64,000 bases of DNA from Diphasiastrum complanatum (lineage: Eukaryota > Streptophyta > Lycopodiopsida > Lycopodiales > Lycopodiaceae): the NCBI GenBank assembly GCA_029204225.1, contig CM055098.1:13233815-13297814 (forward strand), written 5' to 3'. The notes under the pieces are model-generated. The model was given only the letters and a program-made list of their open reading frames with translations. It was not told where the DNA came from and ran no database searches. Both the position numbers and the translations under genes were made by a program. Of the stretch, positions 35,355 through 49,079 are shown in pieces (the first letter of the stretch is position 1; every line of letters begins with the position of its first letter).

Positions 35355-36100
35355 TTGAAGTGAAGAAAACTCAAATGATGAACAATAAATGTTGCTACAC
35401 ACTCTCAATAGGATCCAATAATTGAGTACAATCTCCTCCTATGAAAGATCTTGCAACTATTTGTGAATTGATTCTCACTAGCTACTCAAATCGCTCTAAA
35501 ACAAGATCTATTTCACATCAAATGATGGAGTATAGGCAAAGTTAGGATCTAACACTCTTAGCACGTGTGAAATACACTAAGAAACCAAATTTGATTTAAA
35601 TACAATGATATTGCATGAAACAAAATGGCTAAGATCTCAAAACAGTGCCTAGATCACATATAGATGAGATTGGCAAGCATACAACTGTGATTTTGGATCA
35701 ACCAAGCAATCTCTTGACCAAACCAAATGTGTCCACCCAGGTCTAGGTGCCCTACCTAACCCTCTTCAAAAGCTTTTTAACTTTTGATTGGCTCAACCAA
35801 ATGGAATGAAACTGATTGCAACAAAAACTAGACAAAAATAGCTTCAAAACAAGCTATCAAGCAAGATAAATGGATCAAACATGAGAGAGAGCTTCCAAAC
35901 TGAAATTGGATGTTCCTCACACGTGTCTGTGCAACTGATTCCGTACAGTACCAGGTCAGACCCAATCAATGTCCTTTTGATCTCTTTTGATCCAAGATTG
36001 AACAAGATAGCTAGGAAAATGGGCCTTGACAACTTCTAGCTCAAGATTGATGAAATTTTTTTCACTTAGATGGATCAAAATGCATGGTAACCTTAGGTAG

Positions 36101-36112
36101 GCTCTGATACGA
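36101..36112 (-). promoter_or_regulatory. C4 primer-binding site
   Basis: TCGTATCAGAGC on the minus strand, directly after the 5' LTR. One mismatch to the initiator Met-tRNA complement used by copia elements. Confidence 0.85.
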
Positions 36113-36839
36113 TGTTGAATTTCACACGTGTGGACTGTCCACTACATGTACTTGTGATCTCCTAAAGTGTGTAGATGCACCAAGATCAAGACTAGATTGA
36201 GATTCAAAATCAATCTTAGATTCTATGGCAAAAACACACTACTACATGCATTCAATCACTTCCAACTCTCACTCACACGTATGGGAAGTATTCAAAAAAT
36301 AATCTAAGTAAAAATAAGCTGCTCTCCTTGGGTAGAGAGAGAAAATACATCATGAGCTCTCGGGTAGAGAGAGAAAGCTAGAAATCCAATAACTCACAAA
36401 ATCCATGAAATCACCAAATCAATTGAATTCAAAATGAGAAGTACAATGATACTAGTAGGTCCACGAGCTACCACTATGCTTAACTATGATTGGACCATAT
36501 TTTGTCACCTCTTGATCCTATTGGATCATTGATCCATGCACCTCTTAATTCTATTGGACTATATTCAAACACACCTCAATTTCCTATTGGACCTCACAAG
36601 GTTCCACCTCTAAATCCTATTGGACCTTTTGGAATTCATCAAACAAAAGCTTTACACTTGTCTACACTCTAATTGGCACGTGTTTAGCCTCTTACTCTGT
36701 TTTGGCTCAATAGTGGCATTACAAGTGGAAATGCATAATTTGCAAATTTATTCCTATCAACATCCTACACCTAGATGCTTGATGTAAAAAACATAAGACC
36801 CCTATATCTAACATAGATAATCTTTTTCAATTCTTCACA
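36113..36839 (-). repeat. C4 5' LTR
   Basis: 727 bp. Contains CACACGTGTG at 36,123-36,132 near its 3' end (minus strand). Near identical to 30631-31365. Confidence 0.92.
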
Positions 36840-37133
36840 AATTTAAGTTGAAATTAATTTAGGACTATGTTGGAGCAGCTAGTCATAATGCATATTAAAA
36901 AATAAAAGCACATTAGAGGAGTTCTAAATCCAAAAAAGACCCCTTGTAAATATACTTTTTACATTTTCTCTCAAATTTTACTTACAGGTGGACCAATCAA
37001 AACACTAAAATTTGAAATCTATGTAACGTAGCTCATTAGAATTGAAAAAAAAAACTTTATTAATAATGCTATAATTCGGCGCCGGGGCAGCTCGCAAGCA
37101 TGACATGTTATTCATAGTAGAATATGCAATTAT

Positions 37134-37440
37134 CATTTAAAATAGCATAACTTTTTAAGCGTAGCTTCGATTGAGACAAAAATTATAACGTTGAAAAGCG
37201 CTCAACAAGAGCTTTCCAATGGTATCCTAGATGACCTAGTTCCAAGCTACCGTTCAAAAGTTATGGCCGGTCAAAGTTTCAGACGAAAAAAAAAGTCCAC
37301 ATATCTCTCTTGTGCGCAGATAGAGTACCCTCTAAGTAGGTCATGTAGGGTATTGTTGGAAAGCTCTCGTTGAGCGCTTTCCAACGGTATAATTTTAGTC
37401 TCAATCGGACTACGGTTGAAAAGTTATGCTATTTTAAATG
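37134..37440. repeat. Foldback inverted repeat in CACTA intron
   Basis: An 86-bp arm at 37,134-37,219 (beginning CATTTAAAATAGCATAACTT) pairs with the inverted arm at 37,356-37,440 with few mismatches. Weaker complementarity continues inward (GATGACCTAG near 37,230 against CATGACCTAC read inverted near 37,340), leaving a loop of roughly 70-80 bp. The unit is non-coding. Transcription through this intron would give a long hairpin RNA. No flanking target duplication is obvious. Confidence 0.75.
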
Positions 37441-38275
37441 AACTACAAACAATAATGTACATAGAATGGTTAAGCATCGAAACTAGTGCGGGCAGAAATG
37501 AAAAAGAATTGGGACAGAAAATAAATTTAGTTTGGTAATTTACATTAATAAACTTTGTCAAGCTACGTGGCATTCCTTAAAGGGTATTTTTTGGATTCAA
37601 AATTCCTCTAATGGCATATGAAATCAAAGATAAATTATAAGAGTAGTGTAGGTTCACTTACCATGCTTGCTTGCAATCTCTCCTTTTCGCTCGAGTCCAA
37701 CCTAGGATTTTGCCTATCCCATGCATCCTAGTGGCCGTGGGATCTTTCTGAATCTTGTATTTATCTGGTGTTTGTTCATCCGCTTTTACACGGTTCCAAT
37801 CACTTTTTGAACACCAGGAGGGCTTGGATTGCCCGTCCCTATAAGCTCGTCGTGCAATTTCACGACAATGCCTAATCCATAAGCTCATATGCTTATGAAT
37901 TTTCTTCTCCTCAAATTTCTCTTCTTGTTGGAATTCGTCACAAAGTGTACTAATAACCTGTCATTTATCGGCTGCAGGTTGTTTGGACCATTTACTAAAC
38001 AATCTGTCGCCAAAATGGTGTTGGCATAAAGAATAGAGCCGGTCCAAAACCGCCCTCTCTTTTCTATTGGCAATTATATTTCCTTGAGGATCCACGTCAT
38101 AATAAGGATTTGTGGATGACTCTTCGGTGGGGGCGGGAGCCGCGGCCGCTTGTGAGGAACCACCCTCATCTTGGCTAAGCATACTATGTAGTTATGCTTT
38201 TTGCTCAGGAATTAATGATTCATATAAATTTTTAACATAATCTTGTGAGCTTTCACCACTGCGTGACCCCAACAT

Positions 38276-38556
38276 GATTACTAATTCTAAAACATACAAT
38301 ACATTACAATAAACCCTAATATATTGAAATGAAATAGAAAAGAAAATTGATTACAGAACTTTAATGCATATTGAAGTGGGACTTTCATACCTGTAATAAC
38401 AAAAGAAGAGTTAGATATGCGTTTAGAGCTTGCACCAAGATGCAAAAAGTTCATATAAGCGACAACGTATAAGAATAGTACTGTCTAAAATTTAAAATAT
38501 TAGAATCATACAATAATTTTATGTTATCTGTGTTTTGTACTTGTGCATATATGCAG
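38276..38556. promoter_or_regulatory. Shared upstream region of two divergent CACTA genes
   Basis: About 280 bp between the ATG of the minus-strand second-protein gene (38,275) and the first recognisable exon of the plus-strand TNP2 gene (38,557). AT-rich, with no copy of either subterminal repeat word. It probably holds promoters in both directions and perhaps a small first TNP2 exon (an ATGCGTTTAGAG frame at 38,419 runs 14 codons). The promoter role is inferred from position only. Confidence 0.4.
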
Positions 38557-39281
38557 TTTATCACAACAAGATGAATTACATTCAGATCAGTCTAGCGATG
38601 AAGACACTACTCAAGTTAATAGGGTAAGTAATAAACATGCATGTTTTCTTGTTCATAAAGACTTTGTTATCATAAGTTAAACTATTGTACTAAAGTGACA
38701 TGTACTTGATTTTTGTTTCTCATAGAAAAATTATTTTCAAAATAAAATATGGTGCACATGTCTCAAGTGTGATGGGCGAAAGATGCGTGAAAGACGCAAT
38801 GTTGAAAATCATTTGTGGAAGTTTGGGCGAAAAGAAGAAGGTCAACCATCGAATTTGAAAGACGTTGAGGTTTGCTAACTTTATATGATTGTTTTTAATT
38901 ATAATCTTCGTCAATATATATACATCACTTATGGAATTTGTTTCATGTGTGTAGCCAATACATCAAATGCCATTCCACGGAGTTGATCCATCTGTGTTTA
39001 GTTACAATCAACATCAAGTTTTGATAGACATGAGAAAACAAAGAATGAATTAAATTGAAGAGGCAAACACAATTGGAAAAAAGAGTAATCAACTTGTTTC
39101 TAATGTCGATTATGATGATGACGTGCAACACGATGAAGCAATGCACAACATGTTTGAATCTTACTTTGAAACAAATGAGAATGATGATATGCATGCATCT
39201 TCTAATGAAAACGGAGATCACGAACAATTTGAGATCGATTAAGACAAGATTCTATTGCGCAAGGAGGCAAACACTCCTTTA

Positions 39282-40445
39282 TGTTGGATTTATTTTTTCT
39301 TCCTCCCTAAATCTCATTTTAATCTGCCTCCATTCATGCTGCATTTTTACTCATGTTGTTGCGCATTCTGCATATTTACATGCGAATTCTCACAAGCGAA
39401 GAAAAGGTGCCGAGAATCGCGACACTGTGTTTTTTACACTTGTTTTTGTGACAGGCGAAAACTGTGACATTGCCTTACAAAATGTCGAAGTTTCCCTAGA
39501 AAGCAAAGGCACCTTGTAAATCTGATTCTAAGGCAATTTCGTAAGGGTGACGCATTTTTCTCATCTTCACCAACGTTCACTTCAGCAAAGGCTGACGTCA
39601 CTGCCTCTCCACACTCACCCCATGCAGCTACGCTAACAGACTTGACAACGACTGTAGCCACCCACGATCTCCTACAGACAACACATCCACTTTGCACTTT
39701 TCTCATCTAAACACTTGTAACAATATGTATATATACTAAATACCATTTGCGTATTCAGGTTGACGATTGATAAAGAGATTAAGATAAGCGTGTGTAAATC
39801 TAGCATCAGGAGCTTATCAGAGATAGACGAAGTAGATGCCCTGTGCATTGATTCTTTATTGTCAGTAATAAGGTTTCATTCCTTAACAGATTGAATTAGC
39901 TTTATAAAGCATGCGGTTTCGCCCGCTAATGTCTCGTGCTCTACCGCATTATTGACATGTATATTTAATATACTTAATTTGATAACAGCTCTTTGTTCTG
40001 CGTTCAGATCTATGTCAGTATTGCTATATTTGTTTTCATTTTGTCTGACTTTTCTAATTGCTCAATCTGGTAATCTGTTTTTGATGACTAATTTTTAGTG
40101 TTTTCTTTCGCAAATCATTCGCAACCGATTATCAATCGAGACAAGTCTCTCTCTTCGCAAATCTTTCGCACAAATAATTTGTCTAGTTGTTCGTGAAAGG
40201 TTACTCTTCTAGTGTTAAATTAACGTTTGGCTACGTAATCAGAACCACCGTGATTTCTATTACTAATGCCATGTTCGTCTCTGATAGGCGTAGTCATGTT
40301 TAGTGAAAGAGTCATATAGCTCATTCTGCTGCGCACGAACACCTTTCGTTCGAGTTTCATTTCTCGTTCGTGTTCGTCTTTCTTTTCGAGCTATTTTTGT
40401 TTCTCACACATGATTGATTTTCTTAATCCCCTCTTTCTCCCAACA
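39282..40445 (+). repeat. C5 5' LTR
   Basis: 1164 bp, TGTTGGATTTATT to CTCCCAACA, followed directly by the PBS. Confidence 0.9.
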
Positions 40446-40457
40446 TGGTATCAGAGC
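40446..40457 (+). promoter_or_regulatory. C5 primer-binding site
   Basis: TGGTATCAGAGC, a perfect copy of the usual copia initiator-Met tRNA complement, directly abutting the LTR end. Confidence 0.9.
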
Positions 40458-40602
40458 ACATTTTTGTAGCCTGATAAGCTTCCACAGTACAAGACTCTAC
40501 TAGCCGATAGAGTAATTGTTTTTTTGTTCTGTATTTTCTGTATCAAATTTTCATACTCAAGTCACTGATAGTTTTCCCTATCACTTAGACTAATTCTTCC
40601 AC

Positions 40603-41800
40603 ATGGATTCCCAAGGGAAAGCCAGTCCTATCATGGACAAGCTTGATGGAGCCAATTACCATCTATAGAAATTTAAGATGAAAACTGTACTAATGGCTAA
40701 AGAGTTGTATGACATTGTTACAGGTGCAAAAGAGAAACCCGAAGCAGACGACGCAACAATCGCCAGGTGGAGGCTAAAGGATGGAAAAGCTTTCGCATTG
40801 ATTATCCTCAACATCACGGATACACAAATTGGCTATGTATCTGACGCTCAGACATCAAAAGAAGTCTGGGACATCTTCAGCACACTATACAAAGTGCGAG
40901 ATATAGCTTCCAAGCTACATCTCAAGAAGAAATTTTACTCCCTCAAGATGACGAATGGTGATTCTCTGCAGAATCACATTAATCAGTTCAAGAACCTACT
41001 AAGACAAATGGCCGCTGTCGGATCTATCATAGACGATCAAGACGCAGTGATGCAACTGCTTACGAGCTTGCCAAGCTCATATGACAGCTAGGTGATGATC
41101 ATCATGAATCATCTAGAATTGAATCTTTCGAGAGTCATTACTATGTTATTGCAGGAAGACACGTGGAGGAACGAAGCCTCGAGTTCCTCAGCTAATTCTC
41201 ACGCCTTGTACACCAACAAGAGCACGACAAAGTAGAAGAAGAAAAAAGGTCCGAAGCAATCAAAGCCAAACTAGAAACCAGCTCAGCACAAGGAACAATC
41301 GAATCCACAGACAAAGAAGAAACTGTTCTACAAATACTGCAAGCAAAACAATCACAAAATTCAAGACTGTCGGATACTACAAGCAAAGAACAGCAGCAAG
41401 GGGCAGTCGAATCAAGTGGCAAATGCAACTGCAGAAGTTTCACAACCTATTCAAGAAGCGGATCATGATGCCTTCATGACCAACCATCAAGGGGCATCTG
41501 GCAACAGTTCTTGGTTCATGGATTTCAGTGTCACTCAGCACATGACTAGCCTCATTGGTTGTTTCAAGTCCTATACACCTTACAGTACGCAAAAATATGT
41601 TCACCTTGGTGACAATAGCACACAAGCTACTAAAGGTGAAGGCACTGTAAGATTAAGCTTTGTTGTATGTACCAAATTTATCTACGAATTTGCTCTCTAC
41701 AAGCAGGATCACAGATCTAGAACATAGAGTAGAATTTGAATGTGATCAATGCAAAGTAGTTAATAGGATAGGCAAGATCCTAGCACTCGGAAAGAGACAT
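40603..41800 (+). pseudogene. C5 gag, zinc knuckle and protease region
   Basis: Gag starts at ATG 40,603 (MDSQGKASPIMDKLDGANYH) and meets an in-frame stop about 20 codons on. From 40,678 it is open again through WRLKDGKAFALIILNITDTQ and HLKKKFYSLKMTNGDSLQNH to a stop at 41,091. The zinc knuckle region reads YKYCKQNNHKIQDC, with Tyr in place of the first Cys. The protease motif is degraded to FMDFSVTQHM, with the catalytic D-S-G lost. Spacer text follows, up to a deletion junction near 41,818 that removes the integrase. Confidence 0.8.
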
Positions 41801-41829
41801 GGATACTTGTATAAATAAAGTCAGTAGTC

Positions 41830-42430
41830 AAACATTCGTCAATCTGAATGCTCATGTCTTATGTTGCAGTTGTCGACCTTGAAGTACATCAGCTTGATGT
41901 ACAAACAACTTATTTGAATGGAGTAATACAAGAAGACATCTACATGATCCAGCCTGAAGGATATGTTCTGGAAGGTATGAAGAATTATTTCTGTAAACTC
42001 CACAAAGCACTATACGGCTTGAAACAGTCTGCCAGAGCTTAGTTTCAGAGGATCAACACATTCCTCATTGAACAAGGATTCGGACCAAGCATTGTTGATT
42101 GCAACGTTTATTCCAAGTCAGTGCAGCAATCCTTTATTATCAACACCTTATATGTGGATGATACATTTCTCTTCAACAACAATACCAATATGGTCAAGAA
42201 TTCCAAGAAGATGTTGTTTTCAGAGTTCAACATGACTGATTTGAATGAAACACACTTCTATTTGAGAATTCAAATCCATAGAAACAGAGTGAAACGACTG
42301 ATTTACATCACTCAACAAAGGTATCTTCACAATGTTCTTAACAAATACAATCTAATGAATTGTAAATTAGCTCACTCACCAATGGATCCAGGTCTGCATC
42401 TATCAAAGGACCAATGTCCCCAGACCAAGT
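41830..42430 (+). pseudogene. C5 reverse transcriptase fragment
   Basis: Begins in the middle of RT with VVDLEVHQLDVQTTYLNGVI, has LHKALYGLKQSARA followed by a TAG, then LYVDDTFLFNNNTNMVKNSK with the YVDD active-site box (~42,150-42,162), and ends near PMDPGLHLSKDQCP. RNase H is missing: the sequence jumps into mid-LTR at 42,448. Very close to the C2 RT (15,442-15,986). Confidence 0.8.
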
Positions 42431-42449
42431 AGGAAGAGCCAGACCAAGT

Positions 42450-43109
42450 AAGATAAGCGTGTGTAAATCTAGCATTAGGAGCTTATCAGAGATAGACAAA
42501 GTAGATGCCCTGTGCATTGATTCTTTATTGTCAGTAATAGGGTTTCATTCCTTAACAAATTGAATTAGCTTTGTAAAGCATGCGGTTTCGCCCGCTAATG
42601 TCTTGTGCTCTACCACATTATTGGCATGTATATTTGATATACTTAATCTAATAACAGCTCCTGCATTTAGATTTGTGTCAGTATTGCTATGCTTGTTTTC
42701 ATTCTGTCTGACTTTTCTAAGTGCTCAATCTGGTAATCTGTTTTTGGCGACTAATTTTTAGTCTTGTCTTTCGTGAATCATTCGCGACTGATTATCAGTC
42801 GAGCCAAGTCTCCCTCTTTGCGAATCTTTCGCGACAAATAATTTTTCTAGCTGTTCACAAAAGGTTACTCTTTTGGTGTTAAATTAACGTTTGGCTACGT
42901 AATTAGAACGGCCGTGATTTCTATTACTAATGCCTTATTTGTCTCTGATAGGCGTAGTCATGCTTAGGGAAAGAGTCATATAGCTCATTCTGCTACACAC
43001 GAACACATTTTGTTCGAGTTTCGTTTCTCGTTCATGTTCGTCTTTCTTTTTGAGCTATTTTCGTCTCTTACACACGACTGATTCTCTTAATCCTCTCTTT
43101 CTCCCAACA
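42450..43109 (+). repeat. C5 3' LTR, 5'-truncated
   Basis: About 660 bp matching 39,780-40,445 (GATAAGCGTGTGTAAATCTA onward) and ending CTCCCAACA before the CTTTA duplication. The U3 half and polypurine tract are deleted. Confidence 0.88.
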
Positions 43110-46100
43110 CTTTATATCCTGGAGCATCCATTTTGAGACTAGCTACGTCAATTCTTATTCTTAACCTTCAAGCAACATACAAATGGAGTGATTGTAGCGT
43201 GACATCTTCATTTGCGTACTTACCGCATAACACAACTATTGTACTTTATAGCATATTTACATTAAGCTAAAAAAAAAATTTCTAACAACTCAAATTGCTC
43301 TTTTTTTAGGTTGTTGCATCGAATACTTCCAAAATAAGATGTGATACCTAAAACACGAAAAGAAGCATGAAAGATGATGACCGTTCTTGGAATGGATTAT
43401 GACACAATACATGCATGTCTCGAAGGCCATGTTCTATATAGAGGTGAGCATTCAGAAAAGCTTCAATGTCCAATGTATAACGCTTCAAGTTTTCGAGATG
43501 ACATACAAGGGGATAAAGTGCCACAAAAAGTGTTACGACATTTTTCAATTATCCCCCGATTGCAACGTTTAATTCGATGTAAATCTTTGGCACAACTAAT
43601 GGATTGGCATGTCAAAAATTGATCTACGGATAATGTGATACGAGTATCAAGTGATTCACCTGCATGGAAACATATTGAAGACCAATGGACCGAGTTTAAA
43701 AATGAACCTCATAATTTGAGATTTGGCCTTGCTATGGATGGCGTAAATCCTTTTAGCGTTCAAGCATCAACTTGGTCCACATGGCCAGTTGTGCTCATTA
43801 ATTATAACATACCTCCATGGTTGAGTATTAAAATGGGACACTTGTTATTGGCTTTATTGATTCCAAAAAAGTACAAGGCTAAGAACATGGATGTGTATCT
43901 TGCACCTTTGGTCGATGAATTGTGCATTCTTTGGAATGGTATTAATGCTTATGACATATCGAGACCTTTACAACAAATGAAGTTCGTTGTTTGTGGAATT
44001 CTAATGTGGACGATGCATGACTACCCCAGTTTAAGCGAATGTTCGGGTATCTATATAATGAATCTAATCTATTTTAAGGTTTAATGTTTGAGTATATTTA
44101 ACTAAGCTTATGTTCAGTTTGGTTTATGAACTATGCAGGTTTAAGTACATCGGGTTACAACGCATGTTATATTTGTGGACCACTTTTGGAGGGTCGACAT
44201 AGCACAAATATGTTGAAAAAAGTGGTGTACGAAAATCATTACAAATACTTGTTGCCTGATCATCCTTTTCGAAGGTCGAATAGGCAATTTTTTGGAGGGC
44301 AAAGAGATAATCCTCTAACTACACCACCCGCACGCATGGGAGTAGCGGAATGGCATGGTGAATGGCTTAAACATCACAACATTAATTCTTCATGGAATGA
44401 AACCATTGATGGTATGAAATAGTTGTCTACATTTCATTTGGAGGAATTTATTGATAAACCATCTATTGGATCCTATGCACAGATTCAAAAACATCGATGA
44501 ATCCTTATGGAACCACATCATTGGCATAAAAGACAACTCCGCAGCTCGTAAAGATCTACAAGCGACTGATGTGAAAAGACCCTATTGGATTCAATACACC
44601 GAAGGTGGTAAGATTCTACCTAGCATGTCGTGGATTACAAAAGAGAAACTCTCATATGTTAAACATGTCATAAAACAAATGAGAACTCCAACAAGCTATG
44701 CACATTCTTTATGCAAATCATTTACCAAAGATGGTAAATAAGTGGATTGAAATCGCATGATTGGCATAAGATGTTGCAATTCAGACTTCCCGGACTTTCT
44801 ATTCGAGGTCTCTTCAACGATGACGTACGAAATACACTTTACAATTTGTCGTCAATGATTAGATTTGTATATTTTTTTAAGCACTTGTATAAACATGTGT
44901 TATTTCAATATTTTTATGTGTTAAACAACCTAATATACTATCAATCTTGCAGGTGGATTTCCTCAAAAGAAATAAAAAATAGTGAATTGGATTCCATGAA
45001 AATCCAAATGATCGAAATGGTATGTTTGTTGAAAAGAGATTTTTTAACTTTCCTTTTGGATATACAAGTTCATCTTCTAGTGCATTTGGTCGAAGAAGTA
45101 TCAATTGCATGACCTGTGCACACGAGATGGATGTTATACCTTGAGCGCTTTATGAAAGTTTTGAAGGGCTTTGTGAGACAAAAGACAAGGCCAGAAGGTA
45201 GCATTGCAGAAAGTTGGCTTGTATAGAAATCCTTGTCTTATATCACTGAAATAATCTCACAATTGCATCCTGCAAGTCCCAAAATGTGGTGTGAAGAAGA
45301 TGATGAACGTGTTAAGGATAAAGTACCACAAGGAAATGGTGTGCAAAAGAGACTTTTACCTCAATTAAAAGAGAAAATTGACATGTTCATATTATATAAT
45401 TGTGGAAAAGTGGATTTTAAGGTATGAAGAAGCCAAAATGAAAAGCAACATAACATTGAAACGAAGGAGAAATATCAATCGAAGAAGAAGGAGGGCATTG
45501 CAGAACGACGAACCTTTGGAACCTTTACCTTCAAAATGCTCTTGTGAATGAGTTTTTGATATGATGCTATAAGCATCCGAAAACGGAGAAGAAGTGACCG
45601 AATTAGAATGGGAATTTGTTCGTGGATATGGATGGAAGGTTAGTGTAATATTGTTTTTGTGAAATTTTGTCTTTGTACTACTCAATATATGAATAGTATT
45701 TCTAATTACACACATTTGTGTTTTTTTTTTGTGTTTTGGTATACATCATACACTACCATGTGGGCATATGGACACCATTACCATGTTGAGAGAGTTGACA
45801 ACAAGCGATGTACATATGATTGTGGTATAATGGCCAACTTTCAATAAGAGAGTCGTTCTTGTGCGAGGGATCCTAATGTCATTTGGGCGGCCTAGACTAT
45901 GTCGGCACATTGCAACATATTTATGAAGTCGATTACGAGACTAACGACAAATACTTTATTTTTGATGTAAAATGGTTTAAGGTCATCTATCGTGGAAGCA
46001 ACGCCACGATTAGAAATGATAACTCAAAGTTTTTTCAAATTGACTCAACAAAATGTATATCGATGGACTCTCATGACACTTTAGTATTGCCACGACATTG

Positions 46101-46641
46101 CGAACAAGTGAGACTCAAATTCCAATGTCATTAATATTCGCAATCCAACTATTTATGTATCAATCTCATAAGACTAACTTAATTTTTTTTAATTCTTCGG
46201 CAAATTATATTCAATCTAGATCAAATAGATCCAAGATGGTGGTATGTGATCCAACTTAATACAAGAAAACGATGTGTGTTTGAAAGAAAAGATATTGTTG
46301 AATTGGATACACATGACGAACCACCACCCAATTTTGGCGACATTTTGGAAGAACCTGAACCACTCATCCAAATTCCAAATGATGTCGAAATGATGGGAGA
46401 AGAAGGTACAAATGGAAATGATGAGATTCCTACGATCGTACAAGACCAAATTGGGGGTAATTTGAGGCCTCCATGTTTGGATGAGATAGAATTAGAAGAA
46501 GAGGAGATTGAATATGAGGGTAGCTCATATCATCAAAGAGACACGATAAAAAATTTACGATTATATCTAGACCTAGATCCAGATGAGTCTCAAGACTTGT
46601 GTGATAACGAGAATGACGTAAATGATGAGAATGATCTATGA

Positions 46642-47275
46642 TTATTAATACTTAAATTCACTTGCACTCATTTTCTTTTATATCCATCGCTATACTTTTT
46701 CTGTACACTTTTATAGATAGAGTTGAATGTGATAATTATAATACCTGAACTTTGCGATTATGTCCTATTTCAGAATGTCACCACATATTTCCTCCCTGAG
46801 GCGTGTAGGTTTTTCCATGCAAGTTGGAAAGATTAGAATCTCATCTTTAACGAGAGAAAAGTAAGGGCTACACACCTTTCTAGGATTGGGAATTTTAATT
46901 ATCTACATTTCACCTTTGTATAATAACTAATTGCTAGTGTATGCGGTAAAATACAATATTGCTTTGAACAAAATGAAAATGATGAATTACATTTAATTTC
47001 TTACTATGTTAGATAACATATTCCAATAATACTAAAAATTGAAACAACACAAACTCACTGGTAAACTCACTCGAAGCTTAAGTGCAAACGTGCAATTTCT
47101 CGCTCTTTAAACGCTTGCTCTCTTTTTTTTGAAATTTTTTGTCACATGCACAAGCAAATAAAAAATAACACTATATTACACAATTGAACCATTATTATAA
47201 GCAAATTCAAACATACAATTACCATCCAACACTATCTAGTCATCTACTACTCTAAATCCTAATCAAAACTCACTC
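46642..47275. other. 3' flank of TNP2 gene, nothing recognised
   Basis: AT-rich sequence downstream of the transposase stop. No clear polyadenylation signal can be singled out and no other feature is seen. Confidence 0.45.
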
Positions 47276-48990
<1,715 letters not shown>

Positions 48991-49079
48991 AAAAACATTA
49001 GAAGCCATGACAAAAATGATTAGTAACTTCAACATAAGGATGATTGAAGTACTCTCTTATTTCAAACAATAACTTCTAC

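Larger units (their letters stand above)
30631..36839 (-). mobile_element. Copia element C4, near full length, TSD AATTT
   Basis: 6209-bp minus-strand element bounded by LTRs 30631-31365 and 36113-36839 and by a perfect 5-bp target duplication AATTT (30,626-30,630 and 36,840-36,844). The PBS reads TCGTATCAGAGC on the minus strand at 36,101-36,112, one base from the usual TGGTATCAGAGC. The polypurine tract is the complement of CTCCTCCTAAAAAAT at 31,366-31,380. The LTRs are the same apart from a 10-bp indel, a 2-bp indel and a few substitutions, so it is the youngest insertion in the window by that measure. The internal region encodes the whole copia order with one nonsense codon and one frameshift. 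It is nested in the intron of a CACTA gene. Confidence 0.93.
30360..38275 (-). pseudogene. CACTA second-protein gene (Transposase_24-like), interrupted
   Basis: Minus-strand gene of three inferred exons. Exon 1 runs from ATG 38,275 to about 37,660 and contains PYYDVDPQGNII, LYSLCQHHFGDRLF and YRDGQSKPSWCSKSDWNRVK, the last resembling plant Ptta/En/Spm second proteins. Exon 2 (30,611-30,504) follows a GATAG acceptor, reads LADYGHLPTKEKYEFAFRKS, and ends at a GTAAGT donor. Exon 3 (30,386-30,360) follows TTCATGCAG and ends in TAG; exons 2 and 3 join in phase. Copia C4 lies in the first intron, 19 bp from the exon 2 acceptor. Two in-frame stops (near 38,192 and 37,961) and one A-run frameshift (near 37,700) disable the gene. 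It starts about 280 bp from the divergently transcribed TNP2 gene. A related N-terminus is at 63,669. Confidence 0.7.
39282..43109 (+). mobile_element. Copia element C5, internally deleted, TSD CTTTA
   Basis: 3828-bp plus-strand copia insertion with perfect target duplication CTTTA (39,277-39,281 and 43,110-43,114). The 5' LTR is 39,282-40,445; the PBS TGGTATCAGAGC starts at 40,446. The 3' LTR lacks its first ~500 bp and begins abruptly at about 42,450. Gag and part of RT remain; the integrase, RT start, RNase H and polypurine tract are gone through two deletions (junctions near 41,818 and 42,448). It cannot be autonomous now. Because both termini and the target duplication are intact, the deletions arose after insertion or were carried by the packaged RNA. 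Same family as C2. Confidence 0.92.
38557..46641 (+). pseudogene. CACTA TNP2 (Transposase_21) gene, split by copia C5
   Basis: Plus-strand multi-exon transposase gene. Exons inferred from splice signals: 38,557-38,623; 38,726-38,869 with CTCLKCDGRKMRERRNVENH (N-terminal Cys/His region); and 38,955 onward. The last is split at 39,281 by copia C5 and resumes at 43,115 in the same frame at a PLYPG motif typical of TNP2. The 43,310-44,046 exon holds YDTIHACLEGHVLYRGEH, AMDGVNPFSVQASTWSTWPV and MDVYLAPLVDELCILW, the Transposase_21 core. The exon from 44,139 opens with GYNACYICG, then HLLDPMHRFKNIDESLW. DUF4218-like text includes LKSHDWHKMLQFRLPGLSIR and LERFMKVLKGFVRQK (~45,130-45,190). A DUF4216-like LDYVGTLQHIYEV piece is at 45,890, and PRWWYV plus an acidic tail end in TGA at 46,641. 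Stops and frameshifts are scattered throughout. Confidence 0.85.
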
